Source: Clostridia bacterium (lineage in GTDB: Bacteria > Bacillota > Clostridia > Christensenellales > CAG-138). From it: a DNA stretch of 64,000 bases. Of the stretch, positions 1 to 8,381 are shown piece after piece. The stretch is from the NCBI GenBank assembly GCA_017545535.1, contig JAFWMS010000021.1, positions 193,399-257,398 on the forward strand, read 5' to 3'. Under the pieces are notes generated by a model. The model saw only the letters and a program-made list of their open reading frames with translations, was not told the origin of the DNA and did no database searches. Both the position numbers and the translations under genes were made by a program. Positions within the stretch are counted from its first letter, which is position 1, and each line of letters begins with the position of its first letter.

Positions 1-164
1 GAGTTTGCCAGAAACTGCATCACGATAATGGCGGCAAAGGAAGCGATGCCAAGCCCACCGGCCACGCCGAAGCCTGGCGTAAACATTTCCACGATGAACA
101 TAAGGATGCCGAACAAGAAACAGAGGATGCACGGCACTGCCAAGTATCCGAGAGCTGATAGCAT
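1..164 (-). CDS. NfeD-like membrane protein (partial, N-terminus only)
   Basis: The gene runs off the left edge, so only about 54 N-terminal residues are visible, from an ATG at 164 preceded by a strong AGGAGG at the right distance. The visible part is a hydrophobic helix, then the motif VEMFTPGFG, then a second glycine-rich hydrophobic stretch. This is the layout of the membrane segment of NfeD / ClpP-class membrane proteins, where an E-x-x-x-P-G-F/G motif joins two helices. These proteins usually sit beside a stomatin/flotillin or a membrane protease and are linked to membrane quality control. The partner gene would lie outside the window. The family call is fairly safe; the specific role is not determinable. 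Confidence 0.7.
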   Translation of the reverse strand, partial: MLSALGYLAVPCILCFLFGILMFIVEMFTPGFGVAGGLGIASFAAIIVMQFLAN

Positions 165-236
165 TATCTTCCTCCTTCTACATATTCTTATTTTATTATG
201 CCCTATTCCCCTGAAAAAAGCAAGAGCTTTCCTTCG

Positions 237-265
237 TTGCATATTTTCCCTGCCCGTGGTATACT
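237..265 (+). promoter_or_regulatory. Sigma-A promoter for the CDF transporter
   Basis: The -35 TTGCAT (237-242) and -10 TATACT (260-265) are 17 bp apart, and TGG directly precedes the -10 (extended -10). It lies about 35 bp before the start codon at 300. Confidence 0.8.
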
Positions 266-299
266 TTCAACTATCAACATCAGGTAAGGAGCATGTTTC

Positions 300-1457
300 A
301 TGATCGCTCTGCTGGCCAAAGTTTTTTTGCGCAAAACGGACAATATAGAGGCTGTCCGTCACAAATACGGCATGATCTGCGGCAGCGTCGGCATCTGTCT
401 AAATCTGCTGCTTAGCGTGTTCAAAATCGTTCTGGGCGTACTCACCGGCTCGCTCGCCATCCAGGCGGACGGCTTCAACAACCTGGGTGATGCCGGCTCC
501 TCCCTCATCTCCCTTGCAGGGTTCTTTCTGTCCGGCAAAAAGCCGGATTCGGAGCATCCCTTCGGTCATGGACGCGCCGAATATCTGTCCGCCTTTATCA
601 TCGCGTTCTTCATCCTGCTCATGGGTGTAGAACTGATCAAAAGCTCTATCGAAAGCCTCCTTTCCCACGCCCCTGCGCCCAGCTTTACTCTGGCGGCCTT
701 TATCGTGCTTCTTTGCTCCATTGCCGTAAAGCTGTATATGGCCCTGTATAACACGCGGTATGGCAAAAAATTCGACTCCTCTGCCATGCTGGCCACGGCA
801 AAGGACAGTCTGTTCGACTGCATCACCTCCGGCGCCGTCCTGCTTTCCATGGCCATGAACTACTTCTGGAAGATCAACGCCGACCCTTGGTTTTCCCTGG
901 CCGTATCCCTGCTCATTCTTTGGGGCGGCTTTGGCACGGCGAAGGAGACCGTGGGCCTGCTGCTGGGCAAGAAAGCTGAGCCGGAGCTGATCCATTCCAT
1001 CGCGGAGACGGTCATGGCACACGATGGCGTCCTGGGTGTCCATGACCTCATCGTCCATGATTACGGTCCCGGCCGCATGATGATCACTCTCCATGCCGAG
1101 GTGGACGAAAAGGCCGACATGCTTTCCACTCACGACATGATCGACAACATCGAGTGGGAGCTGAACAAAAAGTTCAACTGTCTCTCCACCATCCATATGG
1201 ACCCCATCGCCGTGAACAATCCTGAAACCGATGCGGCCAAGGAACAGGTGAAATCCGCCGTTCAGCGGATCGACGAACGTATCACCATCCATGATTTCCG
1301 TCTGGTCCGGGGACAGACCCATACGAATCTGGTGTTCGACGTATCTGCCCCCTTTGACATCCCCCTTTCCAACGGAGAACTGCGGGAACGGATCACCCAA
1401 CAGATCGTTGCTCTGAACGATACCTTTAATCCAGTCATCACCGTCGACAGACTTTGA
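300..1457 (+). CDS. Cation diffusion facilitator family transporter
   Basis: A 385-residue membrane protein of the CDF (cation efflux) family, which exports divalent metals such as Zn, Fe or Mn in exchange for protons. The N-terminal two thirds holds about six membrane helices with the metal-site signature around residues 45-75 (QADGFNNLGDAGSS, then HPFGHGRAEY). The second site, K-D-S-x-x-D, lies near residue 168. The last 150 residues form a cytoplasmic domain rich in His and Asp (VHDLIVHDYGPG), longer than the usual ferredoxin-like tail and apparently duplicated. The start at 300 has TAAGGAG upstream. It is followed 12 bp later by the sugar kinase gene, probably in one transcript. The metal cannot be read from the sequence. 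Confidence 0.9.
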   Translation: MIALLAKVFLRKTDNIEAVRHKYGMICGSVGICLNLLLSVFKIVLGVLTGSLAIQADGFNNLGDAGSSLISLAGFFLSGKKPDSEHPFGHGRAEYLSAFIIAFFILLMGVELIKSSIESLLSHAPAPSFTLAAFIVLLCSIAVKLYMALYNTRYGKKFDSSAMLATAKDSLFDCITSGAVLLSMAMNYFWKINADPWFSLAVSLLILWGGFGTAKETVGLLLGKKAEPELIHSIAETVMAHDGVLGVHDLIVHDYGPGRMMITLHAEVDEKADMLSTHDMIDNIEWELNKKFNCLSTIHMDPIAVNNPETDAAKEQVKSAVQRIDERITIHDFRLVRGQTHTNLVFDVSAPFDIPLSNGELRERITQQIVALNDTFNPVITVDRL

Positions 1458-1469
1458 AAGGAGCGCTCC

Positions 1470-2432
1470 ATGCTGCCCGTGCTGTGTTATGGCGACATTT
1501 GCGCCGATCTGCTCATCCCTTACGGGGCCGCATTGACTGCACTATCCGGGCCCGTGGACCCGGATACACTGAGCGTCCGCTTTTCTCACGGTGGCAGCGT
1601 CGCCAACACCGCCGTCACCTTGGCCCGTCTGAACACCCCCACCCTCTTCCTGGGCACCGCGGGGGCCGATGCGTTCGGCAGGACCCTGAAGGCCGGATTG
1701 GAGCAGGAGGGCGTGGACGCCTCCCTGCTGGCTTTGAAGGAGGGAGCCATGACCACCATGGTTTTGCTCGTGCTGGATGAACGCGGGGAGCGGGTCCCCT
1801 TTGCCTTTCCCCGGACTGGAGCCAGCCAGCACCAAATCACGCCCGATCAGATCCCCTCGGACATCCTTTCCCGGATCTCCCTCATGCATTCCTCTGGCAT
1901 GACGCTGCGGGAGGACCCGGCGGCCGCCAACCAGCTTCTTTTGATGGAGCGTTGCCGCAAGGCCGGCATCCCCGTCGCCCTCGATGTGAACGCCCGTCTG
2001 GAATCCTTAGAGGACAGCACCTTCTCTCGCAACATCCAAAAAGCGTTGGATCTATGCGATATCCTGCTTGGCTCCGGAGCTGACGAGCTGTGCCCCTTGG
2101 CCGGTGTCTCCGACCCGGATGAGGCGGCCAGGAAGCTCCTTGATCGGGTCCCCATGGTGGTCTGCCGCAAGGGAGAGCAGGGTGCCATCGTATACACCCG
2201 TGAAGCATCGTACGCCTCCTCTGCCTTATCCGTACCCGTGCGGGACCGGGTCGGCGCCGGAGACGTGTATGACGGCGCCTTTTTGTCCTCACTCCTTTCC
2301 GGCTATACGCTGCAGGAAGCCAATCACCGCGCCTGCGCCGCCGGTGCCTTCTGCGTTTCCCATTTCGGCGGCCGAAGCGGCCCCACGCAGCGCGAGTTGG
2401 ATGAATTCCTCCATGCCCACGTCATCGCCTGA
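1470..2432 (+). CDS. PfkB-family carbohydrate kinase
   Basis: A 320-residue ribokinase/PfkB-type kinase that phosphorylates a sugar or nucleoside with ATP. The N-terminal signature (YGDICADLLIP) and the glycine-rich SHGGSVANTAVTLARL segment contact the substrate. Near residue 270 the signature DRVGAGDVYDGAF holds the catalytic Asp and anion hole. The start ATG at 1470 has AAAGGAG 7-8 nt upstream and follows the CDF gene by 12 bp. The family includes ribokinase, fructokinase and KDG kinase, and no residue here decides between them. Confidence 0.88.
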   Translation: MLPVLCYGDICADLLIPYGAALTALSGPVDPDTLSVRFSHGGSVANTAVTLARLNTPTLFLGTAGADAFGRTLKAGLEQEGVDASLLALKEGAMTTMVLLVLDERGERVPFAFPRTGASQHQITPDQIPSDILSRISLMHSSGMTLREDPAAANQLLLMERCRKAGIPVALDVNARLESLEDSTFSRNIQKALDLCDILLGSGADELCPLAGVSDPDEAARKLLDRVPMVVCRKGEQGAIVYTREASYASSALSVPVRDRVGAGDVYDGAFLSSLLSGYTLQEANHRACAAGAFCVSHFGGRSGPTQRELDEFLHAHVIA

Positions 2433-2606
2433 CCCCTTGTAATAGGTATCTTTTCCTTCTTTTTCCCTATGCCCCGGCGCAAGGCGCGCTATATTTTGCA
2501 TGCTATGGGGTGCCCCTGTATTGATATCAAAATCCATATGGTTCAAAAATGTTAAAAAAGACACAAAAAAGTCAGAATTTTATAGATAATTAGGCATTTT
2601 TATGTA

Positions 2607-2635
2607 TAGACAAGTGCAAACTAAGATGATATAAT
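2607..2635 (+). promoter_or_regulatory. Near-consensus sigma-A promoter for hup
   Basis: TAGACA (2607-2612) and TATAAT (2630-2635) with a 17-bp spacer, in an AT-rich stretch, fit a highly expressed nucleoid-protein gene. The remaining bases from 2433 to 2606 hold no feature I can support. Confidence 0.85.
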
Positions 2636-2661
2636 GAGCCAAACTTGAAAGGAGTTTTACC

Positions 2662-2931
2662 ATGAACAAGACTGAATTCATCAAGGCGGTTGCCGAGAAA
2701 TCCGGCCTGTCTAAAAAAGAAGCCACTGCAGCCGTCGCTGCAGCTTTAGAAACGATCACCCAAACGATCAAGGAAGAAACTGTTTCCCTTTCCGGCTTTG
2801 GCACCTTCGGTTGCAAGCATCGTTCCGCTCGGGAAGGCAAGAATCCCCGGACCGGCGAGATGGTGACCATCTCTGCCGCCAACGTGCCCTTCTTCAAGGC
2901 CAGCAAGGCCCTGAAGGAGTCGCTCCAGTAA
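2662..2931 (+). CDS. hup: HU-family nucleoid DNA-binding protein
   Basis: An 89-residue protein matching HU along its full length. HU is a dimer that bends and compacts DNA. It starts MNKTEFIKAVAEKSGLSKKEA, has the hinge SGFGTFGC, and carries the DNA-binding arm around residues 52-76 with KNPRTGEMVTI, where the conserved proline intercalates. The arm motif is intact. AAAGGAG precedes the ATG, a near-consensus promoter lies at 2607-2635 and a terminator at 2952-2982, so it appears to be its own transcription unit. A lone housekeeping HU is the normal clostridial arrangement. Confidence 0.95.
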   Translation: MNKTEFIKAVAEKSGLSKKEATAAVAAALETITQTIKEETVSLSGFGTFGCKHRSAREGKNPRTGEMVTISAANVPFFKASKALKESLQ

Positions 2932-2951
2932 CATCTTTATTAAACTCTCTG

Positions 2952-2982
2952 GTGGGTCGGGGCTTCCCCGGCCCACTTTTTT
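2952..2982 (+). terminator. Intrinsic terminator of hup
   Basis: A GC-rich 10-bp stem (GTGGGTCGGG paired with CCCGGCCCAC, one G-U pair) followed by TTTTTT. The -10 of the next gene begins 4 bp after the T-run. Confidence 0.85.
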
Positions 2983-2983
2983 G

Positions 2984-2992
2984 TGGTATACT
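2984..2992 (+). promoter_or_regulatory. Extended -10 promoter for rarA
   Basis: TGG followed by TATACT (2987-2992). The matching -35 position (2964-2969, TTCCCC) would lie in the loop of the hup terminator. A transcript from here would have a leader of about 12 nt that includes the GGAGGT ribosome site. Confidence 0.6.
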
Positions 2993-3010
2993 TCCCTCTG
3001 GAGGTAATGT

Positions 3011-4327
3011 ATGGAACAGTATTCCCTCTTTGCAGAGGAAGCGCCACAGCCTTTGGCCGCCCGCCTTCGTCCCCAATCCTTGGATGAATTCGTAGGCCAG
3101 ACCCATCTTTTGGGGCCGGGTAAGGTCCTGCGTCGCCTTATCGAAAGCGACCAGGTCTCCTCCATGATCTTTTGGGGACCGCCGGGCGTGGGCAAGACCA
3201 CCTTGGCCCGCATCATCGCCAATCGAACGAAATCCGCTTTCATCGATTTCTCCGCCGTGACCAGCGGCATCCGGGAGATCCGCACCGTCATGCAGCAGGC
3301 AGAGGACAATCGCCGCTATGGAGACAGGACCATCCTGTTCGTGGACGAGATCCATCGCTTCAATAAGGCCCAGCAGGACGCCTTTCTCCCCTTCGTCGAA
3401 AAGGGCAGCATCATCCTTATCGGTGCCACCACGGAGAACCCCTCCTTCGAGATCAACGGGGCGCTTCTGTCCCGCTGCAAGGTGTTCGTCCTGCAGGCCC
3501 TGAAAACGGAGGAGCTGGTGGGGCTGCTGCGGCGAGCGGTGAACGATCCCAGGGGCTTCGGGAAGGAAAACGTGAGCATCACCGACGAGATGCTGAACAT
3601 GATCGCCGTTTTCTCCAACGGGGACGCCCGCAACGCCCTATCTACCTTGGAGATGGTGGTCCTGAACGGGGACGTGGATGAGGTGGGAAACATCACCGTG
3701 ACCATGGAGACTTTGGAGCAGTGCATCTCCAAGAAGTCTCTGCTCTACGACAAGAATGGCGAGGAACACTACAACCTGATCTCCGCTCTCCATAAGTCCA
3801 TGCGCAACTCCGATCCCGACGCAGCGGTGTATTGGCTGGCCCGGATGCTGGAGGCCGGTGAGGATCCCCTGTATGTGGCCCGACGGGTGGTGCGTTTCGC
3901 CAGCGAAGACGTGGGACTGGCCGATCCCCATGCCTTGGAGATCGCCGTGGCCGCATACCAGGCCTGCCACTTCATCGGCATGCCGGAGTGCAGCGTTCAT
4001 CTCACCGAAGCGGTGGTCTATATGTCCATGGCCCCCAAGTCCAACGCCATGGACGTGGCGTATCTGGAAGCCAAACAGGACGCCCTGCAGCAGCTGGACG
4101 AACCCGTGCCCCTGAACATCCGCAACGCGCCCACGGGGCTCATGAAGGATCTTGGGTACGGCAAGGGGTATAAGTACGCCCACGACTATGAGGATAAGCT
4201 CACCAGCATGCAGTGCCTGCCGGATTCCCTCCTGGGTCGAGAATATTTCCGCCCCACGGAGCAAGGATTGGAGGCCAAGTATAAGAAGCGTCTTGAAGAG
4301 ATCAAGGCCTGGAAGCAGGAGCACTAA
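3011..4327 (+). CDS. rarA: Replication-associated recombination protein A (MgsA/RarA, AAA+ ATPase)
   Basis: A 438-residue AAA+ ATPase of the RarA/MgsA/WRNIP1 family, which acts at stalled replication forks and with SSB. The N-terminus LAARLRPQSLDEFVGQTHLLG is the family signature. Walker A (GPPGVGKTT) is near residues 57-65, Walker B (LFVDEIHRF) near 112-120, sensor 1 (GATTENPS) near 140 and the arginine finger in LLSRC. The C-terminal half is the family tetramerisation region (YPDSLLGREYFRP-like ending). The start at 3011 has GGAGGT upstream. Length is normal. It ends against the hydrogenase operon, separated by a bidirectional terminator. Confidence 0.95.
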   Translation: MEQYSLFAEEAPQPLAARLRPQSLDEFVGQTHLLGPGKVLRRLIESDQVSSMIFWGPPGVGKTTLARIIANRTKSAFIDFSAVTSGIREIRTVMQQAEDNRRYGDRTILFVDEIHRFNKAQQDAFLPFVEKGSIILIGATTENPSFEINGALLSRCKVFVLQALKTEELVGLLRRAVNDPRGFGKENVSITDEMLNMIAVFSNGDARNALSTLEMVVLNGDVDEVGNITVTMETLEQCISKKSLLYDKNGEEHYNLISALHKSMRNSDPDAAVYWLARMLEAGEDPLYVARRVVRFASEDVGLADPHALEIAVAAYQACHFIGMPECSVHLTEAVVYMSMAPKSNAMDVAYLEAKQDALQQLDEPVPLNIRNAPTGLMKDLGYGKGYKYAHDYEDKLTSMQCLPDSLLGREYFRPTEQGLEAKYKKRLEEIKAWKQEH

Positions 4328-4352
4328 CCGCTCCTATCCCTCACCAAAACAG

Positions 4353-4384
4353 AAAAGCAGGAAGCCGAAAGGCTTCCTGCTTTT
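4353..4384. terminator. Bidirectional terminator between rarA and hydA
   Basis: A perfect 14-bp inverted repeat (AAAAGCAGGAAGCC / GGCTTCCTGCTTTT) with a GAAA loop. A- and T-runs on both sides let it serve the two convergent units. Confidence 0.93.
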
Positions 4385-4400
4385 TGATTGTTCCTGTGGC

Positions 4401-6146
4401 TTACTTGTAGAGGCCGCGGTTGGTGTAGGTGGTGTGCAGCAGCTCGTGAGCCTTGTGGCTGCAGGGCTCGCCCAGATACTCCTTATAGAGCTTCTGGACT
4501 TCGGGGTTCTCATGGGACTTCCGCAGCGGCATATTGGCATCCTCGCCATAGAGGCCGGCCGCGCGAATGGCGCGCACATCGTGGAAGTTCTTGAAGTTGC
4601 TTGGCACGATGGGCTGACCGCCGCCGTTGACGCAGCCGCCGGGGCAGGCCATGACCTCGATGAAGGTATAGTCCTTCTCGCCCCGCTTGACCATGTCAAG
4701 AAGCTTGCTGGCGTTCTCCAGGCCGGAGGTGACCGCCACGCGGACCTTGGTGCCGTTGAGGTCGTACTCGGCTTCCTTGATGGCTTCCACGCCGCGAACG
4801 GCTTCGAATTCCACCTTCTCCAGGGTCTTGCCGGTGACCACTTCGTACACGGTACGCAGAGCCGCTTCCATAACGCCGCCGGTGGCGCCGAAGATGTGGC
4901 CGGCGCCGGAGGCCTGACCCAGCAGATCGTCGGCAACCTCATCGGGAAGCTTGTCGAAGATGATGCCGGCCTTCTTGATCATACGGGCCAACTCACGGGT
5001 GGTGAGGGACACATCCACATCGGGGATGCCGTTGTGACCCAGCTCAGGACGGTTGCACTCATACTTTTTGGCGGTGCAGGGCATAACGGACACGCAGACG
5101 ATGTCCTTGGGATCGATGCCCGCATGCTCGGCATAGTAGCTCTTCACCAGCGCACCATACATGCCCTGGGGGGACTTGCAGGTGGACAGGTTGGGAATGA
5201 ACTCAGGATAGTAGTGCTCGCAGAACTTGATCCAGCCGGGGCTGCAGGAAGTGATCTGGGGCAGCGGGCCGCCGTTCTGGAGGCGCTGAATGAGCTCGGT
5301 GCCTTCCTCCATGATGGTCACGTCAGCAGCGTTGTCCACATCGAACACCTTGTCGAAGCCCAGGCGACGGCAGGCAGCGATGAGCTTGCCTTCCACGTTG
5401 GAGCCCATGGGCATCCCGAAGCACTCGCCGATCTGAACACGGACGGAGGGCGCGGGGGCGATGACCACATGCTTGGTGGGATCGGAGAGCGCCTTCCAGA
5501 CCTTCTCGGTGTCGTCCCGCTCGGTGAGGGCACCGGTGGGGCAAACCTGGATGCACTGGCCGCAGTTCACGCAGCTGGTGTCCGCAAGAGGCATCTCGAA
5601 GGGGCTGGACACGTGGGTCTTGAAGCCACGCATGCTGGCGCCGATGACGTGGGCGTGCTGCACGTTCTTGCAGACCGCGATGCAGCGACGGCACAGGATG
5701 CACTTGCTGTTGTCGCGAACCAGGTGGATGGCGGACTCATCCAGATCCGGCTGCATGGGCTCAGCGGGACGGAACTTGTCGGGATCCGCGCCGTACTCCT
5801 GGGCCAGGGTCTGCAGCTCGCAGTTAGTGGAGCGGACGCAGCCAAGGCAGTCCATCCGGTGGTTGGAGAGCATGAGTTCCAGTGTCATCTTCCGGGAAGC
5901 GCGCAGAGCGGGGGTGTTGGTCTGGACCTCCATCCCCTCGGCCACCTGCTGGAGGCAAGCCACAGGGTTGGAGCGGGCGCCCTTTACCTCGACCACGCAC
6001 ATACGGCAGGCGCCGATGGCGTTAACATCCTTTAGGTAGCAGAGGGTGGGGATATGGACCCCGGCCTTCTCCGCCGCCATCAGAACCGTGTAATCGGAAG
6101 GGACCTCAACTTCGATCCCGTTGATCTTTACATGAACAGTATCCAT
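4401..6146 (-). CDS. hydA: [FeFe]-hydrogenase catalytic subunit, NAD-linked multimeric type
   Basis: A 581-residue group A [FeFe]-hydrogenase, which reduces protons to H2 (or the reverse) as part of a complex with NuoE- and NuoF-like subunits. In order it shows a [2Fe-2S] domain (C36, C47, C50, C64), a His/Cys [4Fe-4S] site (H96, C100, C103, C109), two [4Fe-4S] clusters (C149/152/155/159 and C192/195/198/202), and the H-cluster domain with MPC357TAKKYE and MAC501PGGC505VNGGGQP. The first H-cluster motif reads TSC301S302PGW rather than the classical TSCCPGW. A short Lys/Tyr tail replaces the SSU-like end. The start at 6146 has TAAGGAGG upstream; an upstream in-frame extension is an artefact. 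It is last in the operon, with 11 bp to hydB. Confidence 0.96.
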   Translation of the reverse strand: MDTVHVKINGIEVEVPSDYTVLMAAEKAGVHIPTLCYLKDVNAIGACRMCVVEVKGARSNPVACLQQVAEGMEVQTNTPALRASRKMTLELMLSNHRMDCLGCVRSTNCELQTLAQEYGADPDKFRPAEPMQPDLDESAIHLVRDNSKCILCRRCIAVCKNVQHAHVIGASMRGFKTHVSSPFEMPLADTSCVNCGQCIQVCPTGALTERDDTEKVWKALSDPTKHVVIAPAPSVRVQIGECFGMPMGSNVEGKLIAACRRLGFDKVFDVDNAADVTIMEEGTELIQRLQNGGPLPQITSCSPGWIKFCEHYYPEFIPNLSTCKSPQGMYGALVKSYYAEHAGIDPKDIVCVSVMPCTAKKYECNRPELGHNGIPDVDVSLTTRELARMIKKAGIIFDKLPDEVADDLLGQASGAGHIFGATGGVMEAALRTVYEVVTGKTLEKVEFEAVRGVEAIKEAEYDLNGTKVRVAVTSGLENASKLLDMVKRGEKDYTFIEVMACPGGCVNGGGQPIVPSNFKNFHDVRAIRAAGLYGEDANMPLRKSHENPEVQKLYKEYLGEPCSHKAHELLHTTYTNRGLYK

Positions 6147-6157
6147 GGAATTCCTCC

Positions 6158-7951
6158 TTATTTCTTGCTGATGGCACCGAAGCGGCAGGTATCCATACAG
6201 GTACCGCACTTGATGCACTTGGCCTGATCGATGACATGGGGCTGCTTCACAACGCCGTTGATGGCGTTCACGGGGCACTTGCGGGCGCAGGCCGTGCAGC
6301 CGCGACACTTATCGGGATCGATCTCATAGTGCAGGAGCTTCTTGCAAACGCCGGCGGGGCAGCGCTTTTCGACCACGTGGGCCTCGTACTCGTCGCGGAA
6401 GAACTTCAGCGTGGAAAGCACGGGGTTGGGAGCCGTCTGACCCAGGGCGCACAGGGCGTTGGCCTGGATGTAATGGCACAGCTCCTCCATCTTGTCCAGA
6501 TCCTCCAGAGTGCCGTTGCCACTGGTGATCTTATCCAACATCTCCAGCAAGCGGCGGGTACCGATACGGCAGGGAACGCACTTGCCGCAGCTCTCGTCCA
6601 CGGTGAAGTCCAGATAGAACCGAGCCACGTCCACCATGCAGGTGGAGTCGTCCAAAACGATCATACCGCCGGAGCCCATCATGGCACCGATGCTCTTGAG
6701 GTTCTCGTAGTCGATGGGCAGATCCAGGAACTTGGCCGGGATGCAGCCGCCGGAAGGACCGCCGGTCTGAACGGCTTTGAACTCTCTGCCATTGGGGATG
6801 CCACCGCCGATATCGTAGATGATCTGGCGGAGGGTGGTGCCCAGAGGAACTTCCACGAGGCCGGTGTTGTTGATCTTGCCGCCCAAAGCGAACACCTTGG
6901 TGCCCTTGCTCCCCTCGGTGCCCATGGACGCGAACCAATCGGCGCCCTTGAGGATGATCTGGGGTATGTTGGCCAGGGTCTCCACGTTGTTGATGATGGT
7001 GGGCTGACCAAAGAGGCCCTTGTTAGCCGGGAACGGAGGCTTGGTCTTGGGCTCGCCGCGGTTGCCCTCGATGGAGGTCAACAGAGCGGTCTCTTCGCCG
7101 CAGACGAAGGCGCCGGCGCCCAGACGGACGTCGATGTCGAAGTCGAAACCAGTGCCGAAGATGTCCTTGCCCAGCAGACCGTATTCGCGTGCCTGCTTGA
7201 TGGCGATCTGCAAACGATGGACCGCGATGGGGTACTCAGCACGAACGTAGATGTAGCCTTGGTTGGCATTGATGGCATAGCCCGCGATGCACATGGCCTC
7301 CAGGATGGCGTGCGGATCACCTTCCAGAACGGAACGATCCATAAACGCACCGGGATCGCCCTCGTCAGCGTTGCAGACCACGTACTTATGAGGAGTCTGG
7401 TTGACAGCGGCGAACTTCCACTTCAAGCCAGTGGGGAAGCCTGCGCCGCCACGGCCGCGCAGACCGGACTTGGTGACCTCTTCGATGACTTGCTCGCGGG
7501 TCATTTCGGTGAGGACCTTACCCAGGGCGCTGTAGCCATCCATGGCGATGTATTCTTCGACATCCTCAGGGTTGATAACGCCGCAGTTACGGAGTGCCAC
7601 ACGGAGCTGGGGCTTGTAGAACTCGATGTCCTTCAGCGTGGGGACCTCGACCTTCTCGCCACCCTCGGCATCACGATGCACGAGACGCTCCACGATACGG
7701 CCCTTCAGCAGATGCTCGGAGGCGATCTCAGGCACGTCGGAGACCTTCACGCGGGAGTAGAAGGTGCCATCGGGATAGATAATCATGACGGGACCCATTT
7801 CGCAAAGGCCGAAGCAGCCGGTGCGCACGACCTTGACTTCATCCTGAAGACCCAGTTTGACGATCTCCTGCTCCATGGCTTCGGCGATCTTGGGGCTGTC
7901 AGAAGAGGTACAGCCCGTACCGCCACAGATCATTACATGCGTACGAATCAT
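6158..7951 (-). CDS. hydB: Hydrogenase NADH/flavin subunit (NuoF-like, HydB/HndC)
   Basis: A 597-residue subunit that binds FMN and NAD(H) and passes electrons to the hydrogenase; in HydABC enzymes this is the proposed bifurcation site. It has an N-terminal thioredoxin-like [2Fe-2S] domain (MICGGTGC, then RTGCFGLC). The NuoF core follows with GRGGAGFPTGLKW for FMN and NADEGDPGAF for NAD, then SLBB and SCGKCVPCR for a [4Fe-4S] cluster. A C-terminal pair of ferredoxin motifs (CRGCTACARKC and CIKCGTCMDTC) ends the protein. ATG at 7951 is preferred because GGAGG lies 9 nt before it, while the TTG at 7957 would be too close. Confidence 0.96.
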   Translation of the reverse strand: MIRTHVMICGGTGCTSSDSPKIAEAMEQEIVKLGLQDEVKVVRTGCFGLCEMGPVMIIYPDGTFYSRVKVSDVPEIASEHLLKGRIVERLVHRDAEGGEKVEVPTLKDIEFYKPQLRVALRNCGVINPEDVEEYIAMDGYSALGKVLTEMTREQVIEEVTKSGLRGRGGAGFPTGLKWKFAAVNQTPHKYVVCNADEGDPGAFMDRSVLEGDPHAILEAMCIAGYAINANQGYIYVRAEYPIAVHRLQIAIKQAREYGLLGKDIFGTGFDFDIDVRLGAGAFVCGEETALLTSIEGNRGEPKTKPPFPANKGLFGQPTIINNVETLANIPQIILKGADWFASMGTEGSKGTKVFALGGKINNTGLVEVPLGTTLRQIIYDIGGGIPNGREFKAVQTGGPSGGCIPAKFLDLPIDYENLKSIGAMMGSGGMIVLDDSTCMVDVARFYLDFTVDESCGKCVPCRIGTRRLLEMLDKITSGNGTLEDLDKMEELCHYIQANALCALGQTAPNPVLSTLKFFRDEYEAHVVEKRCPAGVCKKLLHYEIDPDKCRGCTACARKCPVNAINGVVKQPHVIDQAKCIKCGTCMDTCRFGAISKK

Positions 7952-7969
7952 TCTCAATATCCTCCGTTA

Positions 7970-8335
7970 TTATTCTGCGGCACCGATGGTGTATTCCGTG
8001 ATAGGCCGTCCACCAAGGATATGCTCCTTGACGATCCGGGGCACCATGGCGGGCTTGACCTTCACGTAGGTGACCCGCTCCTTGCCGCCCTCGAAGACCT
8101 CCACGATGGGCTCGAGACGGCACATGCCGATGCAGCCGGTCTGGGTCACGGTGGCGTTGTCAGCGTGCTGCTTGCTGACTTCCTCCACAAAGGCATTGAG
8201 TACGGGACGGGCACCGGCGGCGATACCGCAGGTAGCCATGCCGACGACGATGCGGATGTCGCCCTCTTTCTCGCGGAGAGCGACCTTGTCCTTCATCTTG
8301 TTCCGAATCGCTGCAAGTTCCTCAAGACTTTTCAT
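7970..8335 (-). CDS. hndB: Thioredoxin-like [2Fe-2S] hydrogenase subunit (HndB-like)
   Basis: A 121-residue protein with a thioredoxin-like ferredoxin fold: GMATCGIAAGA near residue 35 and QTGCIGMCRLEP near residue 66 supply cluster-binding cysteines. It corresponds to the small HndB subunit of tetrameric NAD(P)-linked hydrogenases, and to the extra [2Fe-2S] protein often found before hydB. It sits 18 bp before hydB in the operon. Start ATG at 8335 follows GAAAGGA. Its electron-transfer partner is inferred from position. Confidence 0.88.
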   Translation of the reverse strand: MKSLEELAAIRNKMKDKVALREKEGDIRIVVGMATCGIAAGARPVLNAFVEEVSKQHADNATVTQTGCIGMCRLEPIVEVFEGGKERVTYVKVKPAMVPRIVKEHILGGRPITEYTIGAAE

Positions 8336-8381
8336 AGTTGTTTTCCTTTCGTAGATTTTTGGTTATGTAAGTTGCTTTCGC

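Noticed and set aside
28..303. 91-codon plus-strand frame at the left edge
   Set aside because: It overlaps the NfeD-like gene antisense, has no ribosome site and its end covers the promoter at 237-265.
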